From Microcaldota archaeon (GTDB lineage: Archaea; Micrarchaeota; Micrarchaeia; Micrarchaeales; Micrarchaeaceae), in contig JAJZMY010000007.1 in assembly GCA_021848125.1 (NCBI GenBank), positions 1 to 46,281 of the forward strand: a stretch of DNA of 46,281 nt. The letters are read 5' to 3'. The notes below the pieces were generated by a model, which made no database searches, had not been told where the DNA came from, and saw nothing but the letters and a program-made list of their open reading frames with translations. The translations under genes were made by a program, and so were the position numbers. Shown here piece after piece: positions 37,478 to 45,689 of this stretch. How positions within the stretch are numbered: position 1 is the stretch's first letter; the number at the start of each line of letters is the position of its first letter.

Positions 37478-38249
37478 CGCTAATATACATTTGGATTATC
37501 ATATAAATTGACGGCAAAATTCCAACCAATAAAAAACTAAACATTTCAAATTCAAAATAAGAATAAAAAATCATTGAATAAGCAATAAAGCCAAATAACA
37601 GAATACAAGGAATAACTGTTGTGAATACAATGCTTAATGTGAAAAATTTCTTAATAAAACTCAAATTTTTATTTTCATTCTCTATTTTTTTATCATATAA
37701 TTGTCTATATGCATGTTTTATTGCCATAATAATGTCTAAATTTGATTTATATTCATTTGAAATAGATTCCAGAATTTCTGATAAATCAAAATTAGTCAAG
37801 GTGTAAATCTGATTTTTGTCATTTGCAATTGCATTATTTATTGCTTCAATTGCATTAGAAATATCATGAAATTTCAATTCTTTTTTGATTTTTGCAAAAA
37901 TATAAAATGTCCAATTCTTTTTTGTTTTATTCCCGCTGATTTTTAATGCATTGTCAATACTTTTATTTAATGATTTTTTGTTGGATAAATTAATATAAAA
38001 AGAATATAAAAATAACAGCAGAAGATCTTTTTGACGTTTAATTGATTTTTTTTGCTGTAAATATAATTCAAATAGCGATACAATGATAAATATAGGAATA
38101 AGAATAATTAAGCTTAAAATTAAACTTATTCCCAGTATAATAAACACTAAAATAGTAAGGCCCAATAGTACTAAATTAATTGACAAATAGTTTTTATATA
38201 ATGAAAATTTTCGAATAAATAAAGCTAAAGTATCTGACAATTTAATCAC
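37464..38249 (-). CDS. TadB/GspF-like membrane protein (pilus operon)
   Basis: 261 residues with the T2SF arrangement: two N-terminal helices (INLVLLGLTILVFIILGISL and ILIPIFIIVSLFELYL), a cytosolic four-helix-like region (DLLLLFLYSFYINLSNKKS, then SLNKSIDNALKISG; later DLSEILESISNEYKS), and two C-terminal helices (FFTLSIVFTTVIPCILLFGF and FSFLLVGILPSIYMIIQM). GTG 38249 overlaps the ATPase stop by eight bases; a TTG at 38240 behind the GTGAT of the ATPase tail is an equally good start. Partner of the ATPase upstream and the TadC-like protein downstream. Confidence 0.75.
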   Translation of the reverse strand: MIKLSDTLALFIRKFSLYKNYLSINLVLLGLTILVFIILGISLILSLIILIPIFIIVSLFELYLQQKKSIKRQKDLLLLFLYSFYINLSNKKSLNKSIDNALKISGNKTKKNWTFYIFAKIKKELKFHDISNAIEAINNAIANDKNQIYTLTNFDLSEILESISNEYKSNLDIIMAIKHAYRQLYDKKIENENKNLSFIKKFFTLSIVFTTVIPCILLFGFIAYSMIFYSYFEFEMFSFLLVGILPSIYMIIQMYISDAYE

Positions 38250-39774
38250 TAATTTTATTATACTCTAAAATAAAATCTTCAATGCTTTTAGAAAGATTCT
38301 GTTCCTGATTGATCTGAGATAAGAACAATACTCTTTTTTTCAATTCTTCAATTGCTTCATTTACTGAAAGCATATTTACTTGAGAGTATTTTGCAACAAC
38401 TTTTGATTGCTTCAATTTTTTATAATCTAATTTATTGTCAACCACAACATCCAGAATCTTAAATACAAGATCATTATCAGTTTCAGTATTTTTGTCAATT
38501 TCTTTCGTATTAATTTCACCCCTCATTAACCATTTGTATTCGCTTATGCTATCAAGTTTTCTTGAATTTATATCTTGTTTCATAAATACTGAAAGATCCA
38601 GCATGCTCATTAATTGCGGTTGCACATTCATTGGTTTTGAACTTAGTCTGTTAATTAATACCTTGCCATTTTCACTGCTGTGCATTGTTGTCATAAAAGG
38701 TATTCCAAAATTAGTCCCTGAAAATATTTCATTTGTTTCAGCCCCCCGTATCTCTCCAATTATCAGCCTGTCTGGCCTTAAACGCAATGAATTTATGACT
38801 TGATCCCGTAAATTGATCTGATTTTTGTTTGTTGAGCCCTGTAATGAAATTGAATTGATAAAATTAGCATTAAATTTTAGTTCATTTATATCCTCTTCAA
38901 TACTTATTATTCTCTGATATCTTGGCATTAAACTATTAAGTGCAGTCAATAATGATGTTTTACCAGAAGCAGGAGCGCCAGAAATAACTATATTTGAATT
39001 TGCCTCAATTGCTAGCCATAAATATGCAATTACATCAATATTTGTTGTATTTGTTTGAATTAGTTTTCTAATATCAAAATTTTTATGCTGATTTAATCGA
39101 ATTGCTGCGATTGATCCGTTTGCAGCATATGGTTTGAGCTGGGCGTGAATTCTTGCGCCATTAAATATATCTGCATCAATTATTGGAAATTCCGAGCTTA
39201 ATTCCCGATCTAATGATTCAAGCAATTTATTAATTATAAATCTAAATTCCCTTTCACCATTAAATTTGAGATTTGTTTTGCAATATCTGTATTTCTGGTG
39301 GAAGATCATTATTTCTGAAGATGGTGAATTAATCAAAATTTCTTCAATGTTTTTAGAATCCTCTAAAATTATGCTTAATGGACCATAGCCAATAGTATCA
39401 TGTGCAATCAGATATGAAATCAAATCCTTATTTTCAGATAAATTTTCATTAGCTAAAAATCCAGTTATAATATTTCGAGCCCTGATTATATTTTCATTAC
39501 TGTATTTTTCAATTCCAGCTTCAATTAATGATTTAATTATTTTATATTTTATCCTAGCAATTATAGCAATGTCTTTTTTATTCAAGTTCATTGCATTTAA
39601 TGAATAAAAATTTTGATTATTCTTACTTCCGACTATGATATAATTTATTGTTTCATATGAATGATCAGGGTAATTGTTTGTTATGCTAAAAGTCAATTCA
39701 GAATTAATTTCTCGTTCTTGATTATATTTTTTGCTTTTATTTTTCAGTAATTGCGAAATTGCAGATAAGTTCAC
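38242..39774 (-). CDS. Type II/IV secretion (TadA/GspE-type) ATPase (pilus operon, first gene)
   Basis: 510-residue hexameric motor powering pilus assembly from the cytosol. Core motifs: IGYGPLSIILEDSKNIEEIL (N2 domain), ARIHAQLKPYA, Walker A ISGAPASGKTSLL (264-276), Asp box SIEEDINEL, Walker B LRPDRLIIGEIRGAE (332-346) and His box MTTMHSS (361-367). This is the archaeal TadA/ArlI-like group. The start is GTG 39774 with a GTGAT site, and a TATA box (39851-39860) lies upstream, so this is the promoter-proximal gene of the whole operon. Unlike archaellum clusters, no FlaH/ArlH or FlaG/F-type gene adjoins it. Confidence 0.9.
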   Translation of the reverse strand: MNLSAISQLLKNKSKKYNQEREINSELTFSITNNYPDHSYETINYIIVGSKNNQNFYSLNAMNLNKKDIAIIARIKYKIIKSLIEAGIEKYSNENIIRARNIITGFLANENLSENKDLISYLIAHDTIGYGPLSIILEDSKNIEEILINSPSSEIMIFHQKYRYCKTNLKFNGEREFRFIINKLLESLDRELSSEFPIIDADIFNGARIHAQLKPYAANGSIAAIRLNQHKNFDIRKLIQTNTTNIDVIAYLWLAIEANSNIVISGAPASGKTSLLTALNSLMPRYQRIISIEEDINELKFNANFINSISLQGSTNKNQINLRDQVINSLRLRPDRLIIGEIRGAETNEIFSGTNFGIPFMTTMHSSENGKVLINRLSSKPMNVQPQLMSMLDLSVFMKQDINSRKLDSISEYKWLMRGEINTKEIDKNTETDNDLVFKILDVVVDNKLDYKKLKQSKVVAKYSQVNMLSVNEAIEELKKRVLFLSQINQEQNLSKSIEDFILEYNKISD

Positions 39775-39850
39775 TACATCACTTAAGGTTATATTGCTTA
39801 ATTAGTTTTTAATTAATCTATTAAAATAAATAAATAGTTAGTAAAGTAAA

Positions 39851-39860
39851 TATATAAATA
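39851..39860 (-). promoter_or_regulatory. TATA box of the pilus operon
   Basis: On the minus strand TATTTATATA preceded by AAAAG is a good archaeal promoter core. Transcription would start about 50 bases before GTG 39774. Confidence 0.5.
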
Positions 39861-39952
39861 CTTTTGTATTAATTATAAATATAAAACACCATATATTTTA
39901 TTAAATATTGATAAAGTACTGGCTATTTTTTAGAAAGAGACTGATGAAAATT

Positions 39953-40591
39953 TTATCTATTTTTTAATTCCAAATGCAATTCATTAATAAAACTCTTTAA
40001 AAATTTATATCTTCTTTTTGCCATATGAATTGCTGTTTTTGTATGCATTCTATTTTGTACTATAAGCAGTCTTGTAAAAAATAAATCCAACACAAATATG
40101 TTTTCGTCAGGTTCCCTTACTTTACAGAAAGGATCATCCATATTATAAAAATAGTTTCTATGCATTGCATTTGTAGAGCCAAAAGTCCTCATCATTCCTA
40201 TTGCGCCACTTGCCTCCAAAAGATCGGCATCCTGCAAAATTTTGGCTTCTAATGTTTTTGGATTTATATTTTTTGAAAATGAGCATACTGAAATTGCATA
40301 TCCAACATGTTTTATTTTATGCTTTGGGTATTTTTTTATACTGTTTAATATTTTTTCTGCAAAGTTTGAGCTTTCTTCATGCTCATAAATATATTTACTA
40401 GTCCCTTTATAAACTTTGATGTCATGGAACAATGCTGCAGGAATAAGAATATCCATATCCGCATTTTCAATATTTCCAATTTTTTCAGACAGTTGCAGAA
40501 CCCTATAAGCATGGCTAAAATCATGTGAAATATCATTTTTTATATTCTTTTTTGCTATTGTTATTAATCTGTTTTTTAATGTTTTATTCAT
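39953..40591 (-). CDS. HD-domain phosphohydrolase
   Basis: A 212-residue cytosolic metal-dependent hydrolase of the HD superfamily (YpgQ-like). Metal ligands are visible: SHDFSHAYRV (first His), AALFHDIKV (HD pair), a middle HVGYAIS region, and LQDADLLEASGAIGMMRTF. The substrate, likely a nucleotide or phosphate ester, is not inferable. It has its own start (ATG 40591) upstream of the pilus promoter and is 47 bases downstream of the UPF0104 gene on the same strand. Confidence 0.85.
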   Translation of the reverse strand: MNKTLKNRLITIAKKNIKNDISHDFSHAYRVLQLSEKIGNIENADMDILIPAALFHDIKVYKGTSKYIYEHEESSNFAEKILNSIKKYPKHKIKHVGYAISVCSFSKNINPKTLEAKILQDADLLEASGAIGMMRTFGSTNAMHRNYFYNMDDPFCKVREPDENIFVLDLFFTRLLIVQNRMHTKTAIHMAKRRYKFLKSFINELHLELKNR

Positions 40592-40638
40592 ATTTTAACA
40601 CCAAAAATAAAGATTAGAATAATCCCAATGTTAAATAT

Positions 40639-41688
40639 TTATTTTTTATTTTTCCAATATTTAAGACCGCTGATAAATAATATAAAACCTAAAATTGTTC
40701 CAAACCATAAGGAAGCCATTCTCGTCATAATTGTGATTGCAGAACTTACTGATATACTGATATTATATAAAGTGCTAATTGATGCAACCAACAATCCATC
40801 CATAACCCCTATTCCTCCAGGAACTGTTGATATCATTCCAAACAATTGCGATGTTGTGTAAATAAATATGTCTTTAGGGATCAGAGAGGGAATACCAAGC
40901 GCCAACAATACAAAATATAAAGACATAGCGCTAAGAAATACTCCAGGCACACTCACAATTATAGAAACTAGATAAACCTTTAAATTATTTAATTTATGCT
41001 GCGATAAGAAATATTCATCACCATATAATGAAAATGTCATTAAAAACCTGCTTTTTTTCAATATTTTTTTAATTAATTTATAAAGTCCGCTGTTAAGAAT
41101 AAATGCAAATGGCAATAAAATTATAATATCTGCAATCAGTATATAAACAATATATTTATCAAAATATAAAACAGCAATTAAGGTCAATATTGCAAATCCA
41201 AGAAAATCTGTAAAAATATCAAGTGTAATTAATGGCAAAAGTTTTGCTATTTTTACCTTTGTTATTTTACTTAAAGTATAAGCCATAATAACTCTCCCAA
41301 TTCTTCCAGGAGTGATATCCATTGAATATAATGACAGATACAGCTTGAAATTGGTTTTGAATGGGATCTTTATTTTCAAGCTTCTTATATAATAGGACCA
41401 TTTTATGTATCTTAAACAGTATCCTGCAAATACTGATGCAAAAGCTAAAATATAAATGTAGACATTTGAGGATATGATTGTATTTATGACTTTTATAAAT
41501 CCACCATAAACTGCAATTCCAAAATATACAATCAAACTGAAAACAATGAATAAAATAAGATAAAATTTAATCTTGTGTATTATTTTTTCATAGTCTGTTT
41601 TAGTAATTGTTTCCTTGGTTGTTACTGAATACCATATATTTTTCTGCTGTTTTTGAGATTTTTTATACTTTTTATTCATATATCTCAT
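40639..41688 (-). CDS. UPF0104/LPG-synthase-TM-like membrane protein (AglD-type)
   Basis: 349 residues with about eight membrane helices after a basic N-terminus. The family's characteristic segments appear: AGYCLRYIKWSYYIRSLKI, YSMDITPGRIGRVIMAYTL (SxxPGRxG motif), LPLITLDIFTDFLG, and STVPGGIGVMDGLL (PGGxGxxExxL-like). Relatives include bacterial lysylphosphatidylglycerol synthase membrane domains and haloarchaeal AglR/AglD, implicated in lipid-linked sugar flipping. A role in moving lipid-linked glycan precursors fits the adjacent sulfatase-like and distant ugd genes but is inference. It diverges from the sulfatase gene. Confidence 0.85.
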   Translation of the reverse strand: MRYMNKKYKKSQKQQKNIWYSVTTKETITKTDYEKIIHKIKFYLILFIVFSLIVYFGIAVYGGFIKVINTIISSNVYIYILAFASVFAGYCLRYIKWSYYIRSLKIKIPFKTNFKLYLSLYSMDITPGRIGRVIMAYTLSKITKVKIAKLLPLITLDIFTDFLGFAILTLIAVLYFDKYIVYILIADIIILLPFAFILNSGLYKLIKKILKKSRFLMTFSLYGDEYFLSQHKLNNLKVYLVSIIVSVPGVFLSAMSLYFVLLALGIPSLIPKDIFIYTTSQLFGMISTVPGGIGVMDGLLVASISTLYNISISVSSAITIMTRMASLWFGTILGFILFISGLKYWKNKK

Positions 41689-41862
41689 TATTAATATTTA
41701 CAAACCAGTAACTTTAAGATTATTAAATTATAATATAATATTATTTAAATTAATAAATATAGTATTAAAATATAAATTTATTTGGAGTATTAGTTATTAA
41801 TAAATAATATGAAAATTATTCGTTATTGTTTTATTTGAGGTATTGGAATTGTTAGTGTTTGG

Positions 41863-43269
41863 ATGTTTATTAAAAATAATAAGGAAAACATAATTGTATT
41901 ATTATTGGATACTTTGAGGCAATCAGATACCAATTCAATGCCTTATTTAAGATATTTGTCAAGAAATGGAATAACATATAAAAATGCAATATCTCCTGGC
42001 ACTTGGACAGTCCCTTCACATGCATCTATATTTACAAATAAAAATGTATCACAAATAAAATCGCTCCAGAAAAATTTCTTTGATAATGGCTCTTATAAAA
42101 TAGACCCCTGGCTCAACATGTCAAAATTCATGAATAATACTGAAAATACACTTGCAAAACAGCTTAAAAACAAAGGCTATACAAATATTCTGCTTTCAGC
42201 AAACCCTTTTTTGTCAAGCCATAGCAATTTAACGCTTGGTTTTGATAAAGTATTTGATGTCTGGAAATATTCTAATATCAAATACAATAAAAAAAAAGTA
42301 GAAAGACTGATGAAATTTATTAAAATAGATAGAGACATTAAACTAAAATTATTTAAAATAATTAAATATGTTTCAATATTTCTTCCAAGCTCTGTTTTAG
42401 ATGCATTTTATCTGTCATTAAGGCTAAAACTAACAAAGTCTGCATCAATTATAGACGGGACTTACAAATTAGATAGAGGTGCTGTTGACATAAATCGGGA
42501 ACTAACCTCTTATTTAAAGTATGACTATAATTTCAACCCTAATTTTATCTTTGCAAACTATATAGAATCTCATGAAAATTATCCAATAAACACAGAAATA
42601 ATTCAGGATAAATGGCTGTATCTAACAGGTATTGAATCTATTGATGACTATATAATAAATAAATTGCATAATGCTTATATTAGTAGAAATAAATATCTTG
42701 ATAAAAAAATTCATGATGCAGTGCAAATTTTTAAAAAATATGGACTTTTAAACAACGCTAAATTAATAATTACTTCTGATCACGGTCAGCTATTCTGGGA
42801 GCACGGTTTATTATACCATAGCCTTTTTCCGTACCATAATTTAGTCAATGTTCCATTAACTGTATTAAATTATGAAAATGGAAAATTAATAAAATCAAAG
42901 CAGATTATTGAAAATAATGTTTCAGTTAAAAATATCTATAATTTAATATTAAACAATGAGCCAGTAAATTCTATTAAATATAGCAATCAGGCAGTTATAA
43001 GCGAACATACAGGGATTGCAGAAGGATGGGATGAAACATTGTTAAAAACATTAAAATACAAATCAAATATTGCATCATTGATTTACAAAGCAAAAAAAAC
43101 AAATAATAACAAGGCCACTGCTGTTTATAAAGGCAATTTCAAACTGATCCATTTCTTTGGAAAAAAGAAAGACGAACTATATAATATTAAAAATGACAAA
43201 GAAGAGGGTGATAATATTATTGATAAAAATAGATATATTGCAAATAGTCTTTTAAATATATTAAATTAA
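41863..43269 (+). CDS. Sulfatase/alkaline-phosphatase-fold hydrolase, non-cysteine type
   Basis: 468 residues. The first metal Asp is in IIVLLLDTLRQSD (about 10-22), the nucleophile region reads SPGTWTVPSHASIFT (44-58) where classical sulfatases have CxPSR, and the distal metal site is IITSDHGQLFWEHG (about 305-318). The Thr/Ser at the nucleophile position is typical of archaeal sulfatase-like phosphotransferases rather than formylglycine sulfatases. There is no signal peptide or membrane helix; action on cytosolic lipid-linked sugars or phosphoesters is likely. ATG 41863 is the only good start. Divergent from the UPF0104 gene. Confidence 0.85.
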   Translation: MFIKNNKENIIVLLLDTLRQSDTNSMPYLRYLSRNGITYKNAISPGTWTVPSHASIFTNKNVSQIKSLQKNFFDNGSYKIDPWLNMSKFMNNTENTLAKQLKNKGYTNILLSANPFLSSHSNLTLGFDKVFDVWKYSNIKYNKKKVERLMKFIKIDRDIKLKLFKIIKYVSIFLPSSVLDAFYLSLRLKLTKSASIIDGTYKLDRGAVDINRELTSYLKYDYNFNPNFIFANYIESHENYPINTEIIQDKWLYLTGIESIDDYIINKLHNAYISRNKYLDKKIHDAVQIFKKYGLLNNAKLIITSDHGQLFWEHGLLYHSLFPYHNLVNVPLTVLNYENGKLIKSKQIIENNVSVKNIYNLILNNEPVNSIKYSNQAVISEHTGIAEGWDETLLKTLKYKSNIASLIYKAKKTNNNKATAVYKGNFKLIHFFGKKKDELYNIKNDKEEGDNIIDKNRYIANSLLNILN

Positions 43270-43356
43270 TAATCAAAAGAAAGATTTAAAAAAAATTATC
43301 TGCAAAAATGAATAATTGAATTTTTTATAGATAAAAATAAAAAATAGAAAGATAGA

Positions 43357-43806
43357 ATGATAAAAAAAATAGAAATAACTGAATTTGATAAAATTAATTT
43401 AATGAGGTTTTTTCTAGCTGTTTTTGCTTTATTGGAAGTTGCGGCACACTTATTTGCTAGTCCTGGATCCACTCCAGCAGTAACATTCTGGCTCCAAGTA
43501 GAAATCGCATTTTATGTAATAATTGCAGTTGTATATCTTTTTGGACTGAGAATTTATTATGTCCCTGCATTATTATTCAGCGTATTCAATATCTGTGTTT
43601 TTTTCATATCTGCAATTGTTGTTTTGCCAGGAATTACGACTACATTGCTTATAGGCCATATACAATTTTTGCAATATTCCTACGGGCGCGGAGTTTCGCT
43701 TTTTAATTGGATATTTTTAATAATACTTGGAACATTTGCATTGAAATATGATACAGGATCTGAAATAAATGCATCTATCAAAAGCATTAAGCTGAAATCA
43801 AGTTAA
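43357..43806 (+). CDS. Four-span membrane protein of unknown function
   Basis: 149 residues. Helices: FFLAVFALLEVAAHLFA, VEIAFYVIIAVVYLFGL, VPALLFSVFNICVFFISAIV and LFNWIFLIILGTFALKY, with a short basic tail. The first helix contains Glu and His (LLEVAAHLF), and a GHIQFLQYSYGRG loop precedes the last helix, which may be functional. No family is recognised with confidence; a distant DoxX-like fold is possible. It lies between the sulfatase-like gene and pif1 on the same strand. Confidence 0.7.
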   Translation: MIKKIEITEFDKINLMRFFLAVFALLEVAAHLFASPGSTPAVTFWLQVEIAFYVIIAVVYLFGLRIYYVPALLFSVFNICVFFISAIVVLPGITTTLLIGHIQFLQYSYGRGVSLFNWIFLIILGTFALKYDTGSEINASIKSIKLKSS

Positions 43807-43861
43807 AATTCGAGCTTTAATTTATCCTATATTTTATAAATTTTTAATAGTATTTAATATT

Positions 43862-45430
43862 ATGACTAAAACTTATGCTTTGAATGGAATTAAAATCGAG
43901 ATTAATGAGGACTTTGAAAAAGCATTTGATATGATTGAAAACAATTTCCAAAATGTTTTTATAACTGGAAAAGCTGGGACTGGAAAAAGCACATTTTTAG
44001 AATATTTTCAAAGCATTACAAGCAAAAGCATTGTTGTTCTCGCTCCGACTGGAGTAGCTGCATTAAATATAAAAGGCCAGACAATACATTCTTTTTTTAA
44101 ATTCAAGCCAAATATAACAATAGATGAAGCAAGAATCCGGAAATCACAATCAAAAATATACAAAAAACTAGATGCAATTGTGATTGATGAGATATCAATG
44201 GTAAGATCAGATCTTTTAGACTGCATTGATGCATTTATGAGGTTAAATGGCAGGCATGCATCAAAGCCATTTGGAGGGGTGCAAATGATTTTAATTGGTG
44301 ATTTATACCAATTGCCTCCGGTTGTGAAATATAATGAAAGAAGTCTATTCTATAATTATTACAAGAGTCCATATTTTTTTGATGCAAAATCCTTTCCAAA
44401 TCTAAATATGCAATTTATTGAATTAAAAAAACATTACAGGCAGACAGACAACGAGTTCATTCAAATTCTTAATGCAATAAGAAATAAAACAGCAACACAA
44501 CAGCATCTCAATATAATAAATAAAAGATATGATCCAAGTTTTAATCCAAAGATTGTAGATAAATTCATAACATTAACACCAACAAATAATATTGCAGATA
44601 AAATTAATCAGGTGCAATTGAAAAAAATAGAATCGCATGAATATAAATATCACGCAAAAATAAAAGGAAATATTAGTGCAAATTCATATCCGAATGACGA
44701 AAATCTAGTGATAAAGCCAGGTGCCCAGATAATGTTTCTGAATAATGATTCTAGCAAAAGATGGGTTAATGGGACTATTGGAGTAATAAAATCAATTGAA
44801 CAGGATTATGAAGAGGATATAATTAATGTTGAACTTGCAGATAATTCAATAGTAAGCGTAACGCCATATAAATGGGATATGTTTAGATTTTTATATAACA
44901 AGGAATCTGGAAAAATAGAATCAGAGGCAATAGGGAGTTTTACCCAGTATCCAATAATGCTTGCATGGGCAATAACAATTCATAAAAGCCAGGGCAAGAC
45001 ATTTGATAAAATAATAATTGATATTGGCAAAGGAACATTTGCGCCAGGCCAGTTATATGTTGCATTAAGCAGATGCACCACAATAAAAGGAATTGTGCTA
45101 AACAAAAAATTTGAACAAAAGCATATTTTTAATAATTGGAGAATTGTTGATTTTGTCACAAAATATCAATATGAACAGTCTGAACAAAAAGTTTCATTAT
45201 CTCAAAAATCAGAAATAATAGAAAATGCGATTTTGAATAATAAAAAAATAAAAATTGTTTATTTAAAAGCAAATGATGAAAAATCAGAGAGAATAATAAA
45301 TCCAAGTTTTATTGGTAATCTTGAATATCAAGGCCATATATTTTTAGGATTAAAAGGATTTGATTCAAAAAGAAAAGCAGAAAGAAATTTCAAATTAAAT
45401 AGGATATTAGAACTAAGTATTATTGAATAA
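43862..45430 (+). CDS. Pif1-family helicase with C-terminal WYL-like domain
   Basis: 522 residues. Residues 30-430 are a Pif1/RecD-type 5'-3' DNA helicase: Walker A ITGKAGTGKST (34-44), APTGVAALNIKGQTIHSFF (motif Ia), VIDEISMVRSDLLD (II), LIGDLYQLPPV (III), KKHYRQTDNEF, the beta-hairpin GAQIMFLNNDS, AITIHKSQGKTFDKIIID (V) and YVALSRCT (VI). The last 75 residues form a WYL-like module: IENAILNNKKIKIVYLKAND, then NPSFIG, ending FKLNRILELSII. The start ATG 43862 is 10-15 bases from a TATA-like tract, so leaderless or nearly so. Likely DNA repair, replication-fork or G-quadruplex handling. Confidence 0.93.
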   Translation: MTKTYALNGIKIEINEDFEKAFDMIENNFQNVFITGKAGTGKSTFLEYFQSITSKSIVVLAPTGVAALNIKGQTIHSFFKFKPNITIDEARIRKSQSKIYKKLDAIVIDEISMVRSDLLDCIDAFMRLNGRHASKPFGGVQMILIGDLYQLPPVVKYNERSLFYNYYKSPYFFDAKSFPNLNMQFIELKKHYRQTDNEFIQILNAIRNKTATQQHLNIINKRYDPSFNPKIVDKFITLTPTNNIADKINQVQLKKIESHEYKYHAKIKGNISANSYPNDENLVIKPGAQIMFLNNDSSKRWVNGTIGVIKSIEQDYEEDIINVELADNSIVSVTPYKWDMFRFLYNKESGKIESEAIGSFTQYPIMLAWAITIHKSQGKTFDKIIIDIGKGTFAPGQLYVALSRCTTIKGIVLNKKFEQKHIFNNWRIVDFVTKYQYEQSEQKVSLSQKSEIIENAILNNKKIKIVYLKANDEKSERIINPSFIGNLEYQGHIFLGLKGFDSKRKAERNFKLNRILELSIIE

Positions 45431-45582
45431 ATGAAGATTTAAAATCAGAGCAAATATAAAACGTTTATTAAAAACAAAATATATAATAAAAAAACATTAA
45501 ATATTATAATAATTAATATATACAAATAAAAAAGAAGAAATAGATAAAATAAAGTCACGCAAAAAACGAAAATAAATTCAAA

Positions 45583-45655
45583 GGGGCTGTACGCTAACCT
45601 GGCAGACTACTAGCTTTGGGAGCTAGTTATTCGAGTTCAAATCTCGGCAGCCCCA
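45583..45655 (+). tRNA. tRNA-Pro (anticodon TGG)
   Basis: The acceptor GGGGCTG pairs with CAGCCCC with discriminator A. The anticodon stem CTAGC/GCTAG encloses TTTGGGA (anticodon TGG), and the T-arm TCGAG-TTCAAAT-CTCGG is complete. The D-arm (CGCT...GACT) has only one Watson-Crick pair and one wobble by my alignment, which is unusual. No intron and no encoded CCA. Confidence 0.9.
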
Positions 45656-45689
45656 AATTAATAATATTATATAAAAGTTTATTGATAAT

